A stretch of DNA of 12,968 nt, taken from CAYNDB01 sp964395915. GTDB lineage: Bacteria > Nitrospinota_A > UBA7883 > JAJRTC01. Below the pieces are notes generated by a model. That model saw only the letters and a list, made by a program, of their open reading frames with translations. It was not told the DNA's origin and ran no database searches. The DNA lies in assembly GCA_964395915.1 (NCBI GenBank), contig CAYNDB010000073.1:1-12968 (forward strand), read 5' to 3'. The translations under genes were made by a program, and so were the position numbers. Shown here in pieces: positions 6,035-12,968 of the stretch. Each line of letters starts with the position of its first letter. The first letter of the stretch is position 1.

Positions 6035-8281
6035 AAATTCCCACAGTTGCTCAGGGCCCATCATGTAGTTGGAAACCAACTGAAAACTGTTGGTTATACC
6101 TATTTCGGCCAGGCTTTGCGCCACTGCGGCCCTATCCATTCTCTGTTGAATTAAATCAAGGTCAATTGTTACTTCTTTTTCCGAGCCGATCATTATGGCG
6201 TCCCATTTCGTATACCACATTGTCGCCTCAGGAAAAACAGTGACAAACGACGCTACAAGCGACTTGAAATCCTGTTCAGATAAATGATGGAGCGGAATCC
6301 ATTGTGAAACCATTCCGTCTTTCTTAAGTTTGGATTTGAGAGTCTCGTAAAATTCTTTTGTGTAAAGTGACACGATGCCCGCGTTGGACGGAGGAGGTGG
6401 CTCTGATGTAATAAAATCAAAACGCCTGCTGGTTGTCAGCAGATAATTCCGTCCGTCCTCCTCAATAAGGTCCAGCTTGGGAGAATTAACCACGTCGAGG
6501 TTAGCTTCCTTGAACATGGAAGCGGCGTCGAATGTCTCCTTTGATATGTCTACGACTTTCACGTTTTCAAGCCCATGAGACATCGCAGCTCCCGCTGTCG
6601 AGCCTGTGCCAAAGCATATTACCAGAGCGTTTTTGGGGTTTGGATGAAGAAGAAGTGGAATGTGAGCCTGCAACCTTTCAAGCTGAAGCGCCTCGCGGAA
6701 AGCCCCCGCTATGGGGTCACCGTCGATCCAAAGCCGTTTGATAGGCTTCCTTCCAACGCTTAAATCCGAATCCTGGGAAGAAACAAGAACTGTGGCCGAA
6801 GGGCCTTCCTCATAAAATACGACCTTGCTCCCGTCGTCCAGTTTTTGAGCGCTTAAATAGTATGCTATATCGGAGTTGTACGAAAGAAAACCGGTCAGTG
6901 GAGCCATGATGACAAGCGCCGGAATTAAGAACTGGCCCTGCCTTCTCGGAGCTCTCGTCAATAAAACAAAAGCTCCTGCAATTACCGACAGCCATGAAAT
7001 CGCTATCAGGCTGTTTTGAATCCCTATTAAAGGAATAAGTATGTAGCCTGCGGCGATTGATCCCAGTACGCATCCAATTATATTTACCCCGTACACACGG
7101 CCAACTTCCCCACCCGCTTTCTCGTAGCCAGTGGAAATCGCCCCCACTATCAACGGGAAAGATCCACCCATCAAGATGGCGCAGGGGGTGACAATGAACA
7201 AGGCAAATAATATGGCCGACGCCAGTGGCTCACCTCCTGGAATGGAGTTTGTAAGCCAACCGCCATCTGTTACAAATCTGGAAAAAGTTTCAATGATCGA
7301 TTTATTTATCGCAAAACCAAACAGAGAACCCAACGCCATGATTCCAACGCCGATCTGGAAAAAGGCGAAAAGCGTTAGATTGTTCTGGGGCGATAACTTT
7401 GTAAGTCGCGAAGCAATAATGCTCCCCGTCCCTATACCAAAAAGAAACACCGCCAGAATTATAGAGAAAGCGTATGTCGTATTGTTAAGCAAAAGAATAA
7501 GAGTTCTTGTCCACAAAAGCTCCAGGGCCAACGCTACAAATCCCGAAATCCCATACACCACAAGCAACGCTACATCCCACGATTGTTCCTTCGTCGCGTC
7601 CTTTCGGCGTTTGCCGCGGGCTTCTTCCGCCACAGTATCCAGCCGCCAGCTTGGCTCTCCTCCTACCAGCCATGCTATGGCCCCTATAGCTATATTCATG
7701 CAAGCCCCAACCCGCAAGGTGTTGGAAAAGCCCATATATTCAATCATTAAAAATCCGGCGACCAAGCATCCTGTCATGGCGCCAAGTGTGTTAATGGAGT
7801 AAAGCGATCCTGCCAGCCTGCCAGTTCCGCGCTTGCCTTCCGTCGAGAAGTACCGTACAACGGCAGGCAATGTTCCACCCATTAGCATTGTCGGCGGCAG
7901 TAAAGCCGCAACGGCCAACGCGAAGCGAAGCGATATAATTCCTATTGAATTCCCTTCCACACTTCCATGCAGGAACACGTACATATTTTCAAGGATCTGT
8001 AAAGTTATCGGGAAAAACAACGTGTATATGCCAAGGCCGATCTCAAGAATTGAATACAAACGTATTGGAGCAAAACCTTGATCCAGTTTTCTGCCAAAAA
8101 ATTCTGCGCCAGCTCCAAGCCCACCCATAAACGCGACCAGGACAGCGCTAACAGCATAGATGCTCACCCCCAGAAACAGGGATAGCTGACGCGCCCATAC
8201 AACTTCGTAAGCAAGACCTACTGCGCCGGACAGAAAAAACAGGATTAAAATAACCGCGTGCCTGAGTTCCGGCACTTTCAT
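6035..8281 (-). CDS. MFS/spermidine-synthase-like fusion membrane protein (3' end in gap)
   Basis: 749 residues visible before the N run. Residues 1 to about 470 are a polytopic membrane domain in two similar halves, each opening with a SGAVGLAYEVVW/SGFVALALELLW signature and containing a P.MLMGGTLP/PCAILMGGSFP motif. Residues about 485-749 form a spermidine-synthase-like Rossmann domain with the nucleotide motif GTGSTAG (558-564), VVDIS (576-580) and EDGRNYL (608-614). Where true aminopropyltransferases have the catalytic DxSDP segment, this protein has SEPPPP (626-631), so the usual catalytic Asp is absent; this sequence type is common in the fused family, whose function is unknown. Aminopropyl transfer should not be assumed. 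The ATG overlaps the stop of the upstream propeller gene (ATGA), which indicates translational coupling. The C-terminus very probably continues into the TPR sequence beyond the gap. Confidence 0.85.
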
Positions 8282-9315
8282 TGAAATATTCCTTCTGGCG
8301 GCTTGAATTTTACTTTTAAGGAGCTTTCAATCTTCCCGATCAGCGTTGTGTCTAGCATGCCTAGTTGCGAAGACTTGGATTCAGTGAACCATATGCGGCC
8401 TTTTAAATCAGCGCTAATTGAGTTTGGCTTGGATTTCCCCGTGTTTACATTAAAAGACTGGAATATTCCTGTTCCGGGGTCAAATCTTAAAAGCCGGTTG
8501 TCAGTGCTCTGAACGAACCATATGTTTTCGTTCAAATCTATAGCGATCTCTTGTGTTCCCTTATTCTCTGGAAGAGAAAAGGTTTTTGATTGATCGGTTT
8601 TGGGATCAAATCGCACAAGCTCGTTGTCAATCATTTTCAGGTACCATACAAACCCTTTTGAGTCGACAATTGTGCCAATCGGTGATTGCGCGTGCTTCGA
8701 TATTTTCCATTCCTTGAACTTTTCAGATGAAGGGTCAAACATGGTCAGGATATTTTTTGCGCGCTGAATGAACCATATACGCCCTTGACCGTCCTCGGCC
8801 AGATCATATGAATTGCCGCTTTTGGAAGGAATTTTGTGTTCTTTAAATTTTTCAGTGACAGGGTCGAAAGTGATTAACAGATCGCTGTTCCATCCAAGCA
8901 TCCAGATTTTCCCGTTATCAGCGATTAAAATCGACGCCGGCCTTGTTTTTACTGTGGGCAACAGGTATTCCTTGAATATTTTAGTCGCTGGATCAAATCG
9001 GCCCAAAGCATTTGTGTCCTGCTCGGTGAACCATACAATTCCATCGTTGTTTATAGCGATATCGAGCGGGTCACTTTTGCTAGATGGTATTGTGAACTCG
9101 CTCAGCTCTCCGGTATCGGGGTTGAACCTTACGATCTTGTTCGTGTTGAATTCCAGAAACCAGACCATTCCGTCCGGCGCTATAGTCACACTAGTGGGAT
9201 AAGAATCGGGTGTGGATAGTGGATACTCGGTGATCAGGTTTTCTCCAGCCCACGCCGTAAAATGATAAGCGGACAAGCAAATACTCAGAATACAACAAAC
9301 AACTATATGTCTCAT
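8278..9315 (-). CDS. Exported Vgb-like seven-bladed beta-propeller protein
   Basis: 345 residues: signal peptide (MRHIVVCCILSICLSAYHF, cut near WA/GE) followed by seven repeats of the form 'N.l.rFDP.T..f.ey.lP' and 'G.iWF.e', for example TNKIVRFNPDTGELSEFTIP and TNALGRFDPATKIFKEYLLP. This is the virginiamycin B lyase (Vgb, streptogramin lyase)/NHL-type propeller fold. Antibiotic lyase activity should not be inferred: most such proteins in respiratory or exported contexts have no known reaction. I chose the ATG at 9315, 10 nt after the upstream stop with AAGAAG before it, over a TTG at 9351 that would destroy the signal peptide. It is the second of two adjacent propeller genes and its stop overlaps the next start. 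It probably acts in the periplasm. Confidence 0.82.
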   Translation of the reverse strand: MRHIVVCCILSICLSAYHFTAWAGENLITEYPLSTPDSYPTSVTIAPDGMVWFLEFNTNKIVRFNPDTGELSEFTIPSSKSDPLDIAINNDGIVWFTEQDTNALGRFDPATKIFKEYLLPTVKTRPASILIADNGKIWMLGWNSDLLITFDPVTEKFKEHKIPSKSGNSYDLAEDGQGRIWFIQRAKNILTMFDPSSEKFKEWKISKHAQSPIGTIVDSKGFVWYLKMIDNELVRFDPKTDQSKTFSLPENKGTQEIAIDLNENIWFVQSTDNRLLRFDPGTGIFQSFNVNTGKSKPNSISADLKGRIWFTESKSSQLGMLDTTLIGKIESSLKVKFKPPEGIFQ

Positions 9316-9325
9316 CTTCTTATTA

Positions 9326-10654
9326 TTATCGAAAACGGCGTATGACTGCAAAGCCTATGACAAGCGCCGCCAGCACAAGAGCAATGGAAATATAAGTATT
9401 GGTCTGGTCTTTTGATTCCACGCTTCTGTCTTTACCTTGTTTAGCTTCCACGCTCCCACCGCTTTGCGAACCGGCCTTGTCCGCTGGGATAGTGCTTATT
9501 TTAAGTCTGGCTATACTATTGGCGTTTCTGTCGCTTTGTGTAAACCAAACATCCCCCGTGGAATCTATAGCCACGTTCATCGGCTGCGCATTGGAGGTGG
9601 GGAGGCTGAACATCCTCCAATTCATATTAACAGAATCGAAATAACCGATAAGGTTGGTCATGCTATCCACGATCCACACCTTCCCATCTGAAGCTATGGC
9701 AAGCGCCTGGGGAACCGTATTATATCCTGGAAGGTCCACAACGCTGTATACGCCAGCCTCCGTCATTAACACACCAAGCTGCCGTGCGTGCAGGTTGCAA
9801 ATCCACAGGATTCCTTTATCGTCAAACCTCATGAGGCCCGGCTGCGAAGACGGAACGTTGATAGGAAATACTTTGAACTTTTTTGTTTTCGGGTCATATC
9901 GACCGATATAATTACCCGCCACATCACCGATCCAGACAGTGTCGTCGCGGGCAACCGCGATTCCCATCAGGTTTGATCCGGCTCCGATATCTATCTCATA
10001 CGACTTTTCCTGCGCCACATCCAGATAACCCAGTTTCCCCGTATTTTTTTCTATAAACCATATTCGCCCTTTAGAGTCGACCGCCAGATCATAGGGCTGC
10101 GAGTTGGCGGTTGGGATTGTGAATTCAGTGAATTCCTCCTTCGAAGGATCAAAGCGGACTATGGCGTTGCCCTGCTGCAGCACAAACCATATAAGGTCGT
10201 TTTTATCAACAATAACATTTCCAGGGTTTCCCACGCTGTAGACATTGGTGAACTTTTCAGGTGTAGTTCTGTCAGATGGATCATATTTCCATTCAGACTC
10301 CTCAATCCCGACGGTGGAAGGTATCCGGTATTCTTTTAAAATGTTTGTCGCAGGGTCAAGTACCGCCAAGGAGTTGCCCGCCATTTCCGTGACCCAGATC
10401 ATACCTTTCGAGTCGATAGCAAGACCAAACGGGATACTGTACTTTGCCGGAAAGATATATTCTTCGATAACCGGGCTTTCAAGCGATGTTTTTGTTTTAA
10501 GTGTGGAAATTTTAGGTTTTACCACACCGCTTCGTTTTTCATCCGCCGAAGCTGAGGCCAAGGCCGCGTTAAAAGAAATGCACAAAAATACAATGCCGAT
10601 TATCAAGCGCGACCATGATAAACGTAACAATAAGAAATTCATGTTTATCACCAT
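9326..10654 (-). CDS. Membrane-anchored Vgb-like seven-bladed beta-propeller protein
   Basis: 442 residues. An N-terminal signal sequence (about 1-35, through AALASASA) is followed by seven Vgb-type blades, such as NSLAVLDPATNILKEYRIP and NAIVRFDPSKEEFTEFTIP. Then come a charged linker (about 395-418) and a C-terminal membrane helix SIALVLAALVIGFAVI ending RRFR. The propeller should face the periplasm, held by the C-terminal anchor. The product is related to the neighbouring propeller but longer because of the linker and anchor, which suggests an old duplication with division of roles. The start overlaps the stop of the cytochrome gene. A second ATG at 10642, with GGTGA 5 nt before it, is an equally possible start. 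The function is unknown. The cluster position suggests a part in assembly, maturation or electron transfer of the neighbouring cytochrome and copper proteins. Confidence 0.82.
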   Translation of the reverse strand: MVINMNFLLLRLSWSRLIIGIVFLCISFNAALASASADEKRSGVVKPKISTLKTKTSLESPVIEEYIFPAKYSIPFGLAIDSKGMIWVTEMAGNSLAVLDPATNILKEYRIPSTVGIEESEWKYDPSDRTTPEKFTNVYSVGNPGNVIVDKNDLIWFVLQQGNAIVRFDPSKEEFTEFTIPTANSQPYDLAVDSKGRIWFIEKNTGKLGYLDVAQEKSYEIDIGAGSNLMGIAVARDDTVWIGDVAGNYIGRYDPKTKKFKVFPINVPSSQPGLMRFDDKGILWICNLHARQLGVLMTEAGVYSVVDLPGYNTVPQALAIASDGKVWIVDSMTNLIGYFDSVNMNWRMFSLPTSNAQPMNVAIDSTGDVWFTQSDRNANSIARLKISTIPADKAGSQSGGSVEAKQGKDRSVESKDQTNTYISIALVLAALVIGFAVIRRFR

Positions 10655-11370
10655 GTGAAAGTCGGCTCATACATATGTCTCATCTGCCAGTCAGCGTCTT
10701 TATAGCCCTCAACAGCGCTTTTTACATAATTCTGCGTACCCTCGGATGTCACTCCAGCGGATTTTCCCGCCCTGTACTTGCCTACCTGGATTTGCATGGC
10801 GCGCTCCACACTATAGTATCTGCCCACGTCCATCGGAGGAATCGACATCCTGTGCCCCATCGCCGGATTATGGCAGGCGTCACACCCCAGGATCTTCGCC
10901 TGATGCCCGCTTTTATAAACTCCCACGCCAAGAGCCAGCGCAAATACAAGAGCAGGGATGGCGTAGACGAACCCCTTTAAACGCAAAGATTTTATCGCCC
11001 TGGCTTTTTCAAGAATAACTTTCAGACCCGGAACCCGGTTTAACGGAATCTTACGAAAATAGGGAAGAAAAATGAAAAACAGCCCGAGCGCCATCGGCGT
11101 TAAGGCAGTTAAAAACAGATATTTACTCATCATCCCCTTGAAATACCAGAACGGTTGCCATAAAAGGAGAAATAGCCATTCAGGGCCTGGCACGTTTTCA
11201 CCGTCATCAGGAAAGGGAACTTCATTGGGCGCGTCATCCGGAACTGGGAACCTGTCGGCCAAGATTCCGATAATAATCAGAACCACGATCATGACAGCGG
11301 CCTGTGTTAAAAACACGTGTGGCCACCACTTTCGGATTTTATTGTTTTTGTTTTTTATAATATCAGCCAT
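10648..11370 (-). CDS. Cytochrome b subunit IV fused to monoheme cytochrome c (QcrC-like)
   Basis: 240 residues combining a b6f subunit IV-like membrane part with a C-terminal cytochrome c. Three membrane helices are visible at about 20-38, 84-104 and 134-152. The quinol-oxidation site motif is PEWL (63-66) in place of the usual PEWY/PDWY. A single heme c motif CDACH spans 163-167. This layout matches QcrC of Firmicutes bc complexes, where subunit IV carries a cytochrome c. The distal heme ligand is uncertain; M180 in SIPPMDV is one candidate. It lies 34 nt after the cytochrome b6-type gene, so together they supply the two halves of cytochrome b. Its likely role is to pass electrons from quinol to a periplasmic acceptor such as the CuA protein upstream. 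The ribosome site is weak. Confidence 0.87.
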   Translation of the reverse strand: MADIIKNKNNKIRKWWPHVFLTQAAVMIVVLIIIGILADRFPVPDDAPNEVPFPDDGENVPGPEWLFLLLWQPFWYFKGMMSKYLFLTALTPMALGLFFIFLPYFRKIPLNRVPGLKVILEKARAIKSLRLKGFVYAIPALVFALALGVGVYKSGHQAKILGCDACHNPAMGHRMSIPPMDVGRYYSVERAMQIQVGKYRAGKSAGVTSEGTQNYVKSAVEGYKDADWQMRHMYEPTFTW

Positions 11371-11404
11371 AACGGTCTTTCTACAATATAAGCCAAGGAT
11401 ACAA

Positions 11405-12040
11405 TCACACGTTGTCCGACAGCCCCAAGCGTCGGAAAATAACTATATGTACAAAAATAACTCCAACAATCAAAATAGGCAGCAAGAATATATGAAACGC
11501 GAAATTCCGCCCCATCGAAAAAGACCCCACCAGTGGCTGTTTCAGGTATTCCCCTACCACGGGAATAGTTCCCACCCAGTCGGCCCAGATCACAAGCTCC
11601 CAGTAGCTCCTCCAGTCCCAAGGCATAATGATGCCGGTTATAAGAAGAAGAATGAAAATGAATCCAAGCGTAAGACCTGTCCACCAGTTTAATTCACGTG
11701 GAGGAAGGTATGCGCGCCGCGCCATTACATGAACCATATGGATCACAAGAAACAGTATTCCCATCGTGGCGCTCCACCTGTGGACATTCCTGAATAAAGC
11801 GCCGAAGGTTGTGGTGTTACACATCGTCCGGATGCTTTGATGCGCCAGTTCCGGATCCGGCATATAATAGAAAAGCATGTAAAAACCGGTGAGAAATTGA
11901 ATCATAACGCACCCGATTATAAGCCCACCGAACAGATGCCAGAAACTTAAGTTTTGAGGCAAAGGATAAGCTATATGCTTTTCATAAAATTCTTTTACTC
12001 CCAGTCTCTCGTCGAACCAGTCTATAACGGTTCTTGCCAT
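11405..12040 (-). CDS. Cytochrome b6-type diheme membrane subunit
   Basis: 211 residues with four membrane helices (about 34-58, 88-108, 122-141, 181-204), the size of cytochrome b6. The four b-heme ligands are H87 and H101 (13 residues between) and H183 and H198 (14 between); 14 in the second pair is the b6f/Firmicutes pattern rather than the bc1 pattern. C44 in GGLIIGCVMIQ lines up with the cysteine of b6 that covalently holds the extra heme c (heme ci/cn), so a third heme is likely. I chose the ATG at 12040, preceded by AAGGAG at 7 nt, over an upstream start at 12103 that would add 21 residues inside the lipoprotein gene. It begins 4 nt after the lipoprotein stop. With the next gene it should form the membrane core of a quinol-oxidising complex. 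A Rieske protein, usual in such complexes, is not in the window. Confidence 0.92.
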   Translation of the reverse strand: MARTVIDWFDERLGVKEFYEKHIAYPLPQNLSFWHLFGGLIIGCVMIQFLTGFYMLFYYMPDPELAHQSIRTMCNTTTFGALFRNVHRWSATMGILFLVIHMVHVMARRAYLPPRELNWWTGLTLGFIFILLLITGIIMPWDWRSYWELVIWADWVGTIPVVGEYLKQPLVGSFSMGRNFAFHIFLLPILIVGVIFVHIVIFRRLGLSDNV

Positions 12041-12044
12041 ATTA

Positions 12045-12542
12045 TTACTCCTTATCCGGTTCCAACCTTGCATCCGTCGGAGCTTTAAAGAATTTATCCT
12101 CATCCAGAGTTGTCGCCAGGAAATCTATCTTCCACTCATGGGCTTCATCGTCCAGGATTAGGTTGATCGTGCTGAATGTCGAAAAGCTCCCGCCAAACGA
12201 TGATGGCGTTTGAACTTCCAGCTTGACCACCGCTATAAGGTCTCCTCTTTTGTTCGGTTCTTTCGGCAAAGTGGTTTTAACAATTTTTATTTTTGAGTCA
12301 CCATTGAATTGTTGAGTCCATCTTCTGAACAAATTATCGTCAAGCGCGCTATACTTGAAGCTGACCATTCGGAGAGCTTCCTTGGTTGTAAGTTTTCCTC
12401 CTTGCGCCAACAATTCAAAAAATCGCATTACAACTTTATCAGGAGGCGTTTTGGGGAATTTTGATTTTTCCTCCTTTACACACCCTCCCATCAATAAAAA
12501 CACGGGTACGATCAGAGCGACGCAAAGTTTTAATATTTTCAT
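12045..12542 (-). CDS. Predicted lipoprotein (NTF2/DUF4878-like)
   Basis: 165 residues. A lipoprotein signal is clear: a hydrophobic stretch ending LLMGG, with lipid-modified Cys at 21. The mature part starts with a short charged linker and continues with a helix-plus-beta pattern (PDKVVMRFFELLAQGG, later EWKIDFL) like small NTF2-type lipoproteins such as the DUF4878 group. I do not recognise a specific function. The start is fixed by the signal peptide, but no Shine-Dalgarno sequence lies before it: the upstream bases are the T-rich tail of a terminator only about 15 nt away. It sits between the NosZ-like gene and the cytochrome b6-type gene (4-nt spacing to the latter), so it may be an assembly or docking factor for the electron transfer complex. 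Confidence 0.78.
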   Translation of the reverse strand: MKILKLCVALIVPVFLLMGGCVKEEKSKFPKTPPDKVVMRFFELLAQGGKLTTKEALRMVSFKYSALDDNLFRRWTQQFNGDSKIKIVKTTLPKEPNKRGDLIAVVKLEVQTPSSFGGSFSTFSTINLILDDEAHEWKIDFLATTLDEDKFFKAPTDARLEPDKE

Positions 12543-12556
12543 AACTTTTATATTAA

Positions 12557-12593
12557 CAAAAAAGGAGACCAGGCTTAAAGGCCCGGTCTCCTT
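12557..12593 (-). terminator. Strong intrinsic terminator after the NosZ-like gene
   Basis: On the minus strand AAGGAGACCGGGC pairs with GCCTGGTCTCCTT over 13 bp (one G-U pair) around a 6-nt loop, followed by a run of T (12563-12558) and GTTAATA. The hairpin lies entirely between the NosZ-like stop and the lipoprotein ATG. A perfect TATAAT on the minus strand (12622-12627) overlaps the NosZ-like stop codon, so this could also act as an attenuator in the leader of the downstream operon. Confidence 0.85.
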
Positions 12594-12622
12594 ATTTCTA
12601 ACTCATAAACCGGCATATATAA

Positions 12623-12968
12623 TTATATAGTCGGTTCACTACCTGATTTAAGCGTGTTCAAAAGCTTGTTGGTGCCAACAATGAACTCGCGTTCATGTTC
12701 GCTGAGCAGCTGCTCCTGTTCGGAGATTCTGTCGTAATCGCCAACGGCTAGTGAAGCCTGTCCACCCGGAGGGTCGACAAAAAGAGTGCCGCGCATCTCG
12801 AGATGCAGAGGGCCACAGAAGTGCTGGCAGAAGAACTCAAACTCGCCAGCCACGTCAGCAGTGAACTCCGCCACCGCAGACATTCCGCGCACTCCGATCA
12901 CCATGGTGCGTGGGCCATAAAAACCAGCCACGTTCCAACCCATCGTAACGTCCGGGTTCTTTGTAAGA
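12623..12968 (-). CDS. NosZ-like CuA protein, C-terminal part
   Basis: Only the last 114 or so codons are in view; the gene continues beyond the right edge. The visible part is a cupredoxin with the binuclear CuA loop FCQHFCGPLHLEMRG. Copper ligand codons are Cys at 12829, Cys at 12817, His at 12805 and Met at 12796 (first base of each). The FC..LH.EM.G pattern is that of nitrous oxide reductase rather than cytochrome oxidase subunit II (C.E.CG..H..M). The first CuA ligand is normally His in a D-x-x-H motif; here the motif reads DVTM (12952-12941), and no His occurs before the first Cys. A charged tail of about 48 residues follows the cupredoxin. If NosZ, it reduces N2O to N2 in the periplasm; the CuZ domain would lie outside the window. 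A strong terminator follows. A CuA subunit of an oxidase or NO reductase remains possible. Confidence 0.68.
   Translation of the reverse strand, partial: LTKNPDVTMGWNVAGFYGPRTMVIGVRGMSAVAEFTADVAGEFEFFCQHFCGPLHLEMRGTLFVDPPGGQASLAVGDYDRISEQEQLLSEHEREFIVGTNKLLNTLKSGSEPTI

Noticed and set aside
7131..7802. 223-codon open frame on the plus strand inside the MFS-SpeE-like gene
   Set aside because: It is antisense to well-formed membrane helices; its composition is what reverse reading of hydrophobic codons gives.
6035..8281. Annotation as spermidine synthase (speE)
   Set aside because: The catalytic Asp segment is replaced by SEPPPP and the protein has a large MFS-like membrane half; no sign of polyamine genes nearby.
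8278..10654. Annotation as virginiamycin B lyase (antibiotic resistance)
   Set aside because: Only the propeller fold is supported. Both proteins are exported and sit in a cytochrome operon, which does not fit cytoplasmic streptogramin inactivation.
12623..12968. Cytochrome c oxidase subunit II
   Set aside because: The CuA loop has the FC..LH.EM.G form of NosZ, not the C.E.CG..H..M form of oxidases, and no oxidase subunit I gene is present. Not fully excluded because the gene is truncated by the window edge.
1..12968. tRNA or rRNA genes, CRISPR arrays, insertion sequences, integrase or attachment sites
   Set aside because: No cloverleaf-like segment, regularly spaced repeat array, transposase or terminal inverted repeat was recognised on either strand.

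Overview
The window reads as part of a bacterial respiratory (denitrification-type) locus from a Gram-negative organism. Evidence for a Gram-negative host: several Sec signal peptides, a lipoprotein, periplasmic copper and heme proteins, and a sigma-54 promoter with a sigma-54 activator. GC content is middling. The protein style (PAS-AAA-Fis regulator, MFS/spermidine-synthase-like fusion, TPR proteins, a cytochrome b6 plus subunit IV-cytochrome c pair) suggests a Desulfobacterota, Nitrospirota or Nitrospinota-like lineage, but I cannot fix the taxon. Two runs of exactly 100 N show this is a scaffolded draft, probably metagenomic, assembly.

Left part (1-2332, minus strand): a periplasmic PstS-like solute-binding protein, then a PAS-AAA+-Fis sigma-54 activator whose PAS domain has a four-cysteine cluster. 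Centre left (2333-3637): a divergent control region and nirK, a class II (AniA-like) copper nitrite reductase on the plus strand that has all copper ligands and both catalytic residues. The control region has a good -24/-12 sigma-54 promoter, an upstream array of TGTTTCAT half-sites including a 16-bp perfect palindrome, and a CRP/FNR-shaped inverted repeat. NirK therefore looks directly controlled by the divergent activator. A strong terminator follows nirK.

Centre (3638-5127, plus strand): an intergenic stretch, then an exported transglutaminase-like protein. The first N run interrupts it, but identical 55-bp sequences flank that gap and merging them restores one intact reading frame.

Right part (5138-12968, minus strand, transcribed right to left): the C-terminal end of a NosZ-type CuA protein, a strong terminator, then a tightly packed operon. 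Its order is NTF2/DUF-like lipoprotein, cytochrome b6-type subunit, subunit IV fused to a monoheme cytochrome c, two seven-bladed Vgb-like beta-propeller proteins, an MFS/spermidine-synthase-like membrane protein (cut by the second N run and probably continuous with the TPR sequence beyond it) and a small secreted TPR protein. Several junctions overlap or nearly touch.

Inferred biology: nitrite is reduced to NO by NirK under sigma-54 control. A quinol-oxidising b6/subunit IV-cytochrome c module, with no Rieske protein in view, may feed electrons to the CuA protein. That protein has Met where the first CuA His is expected, so its activity needs testing. The operon joining NosZ-like protein, b6/IV-c module, paired propellers and MFS-SpeE-like protein is the best candidate here for an undescribed system.
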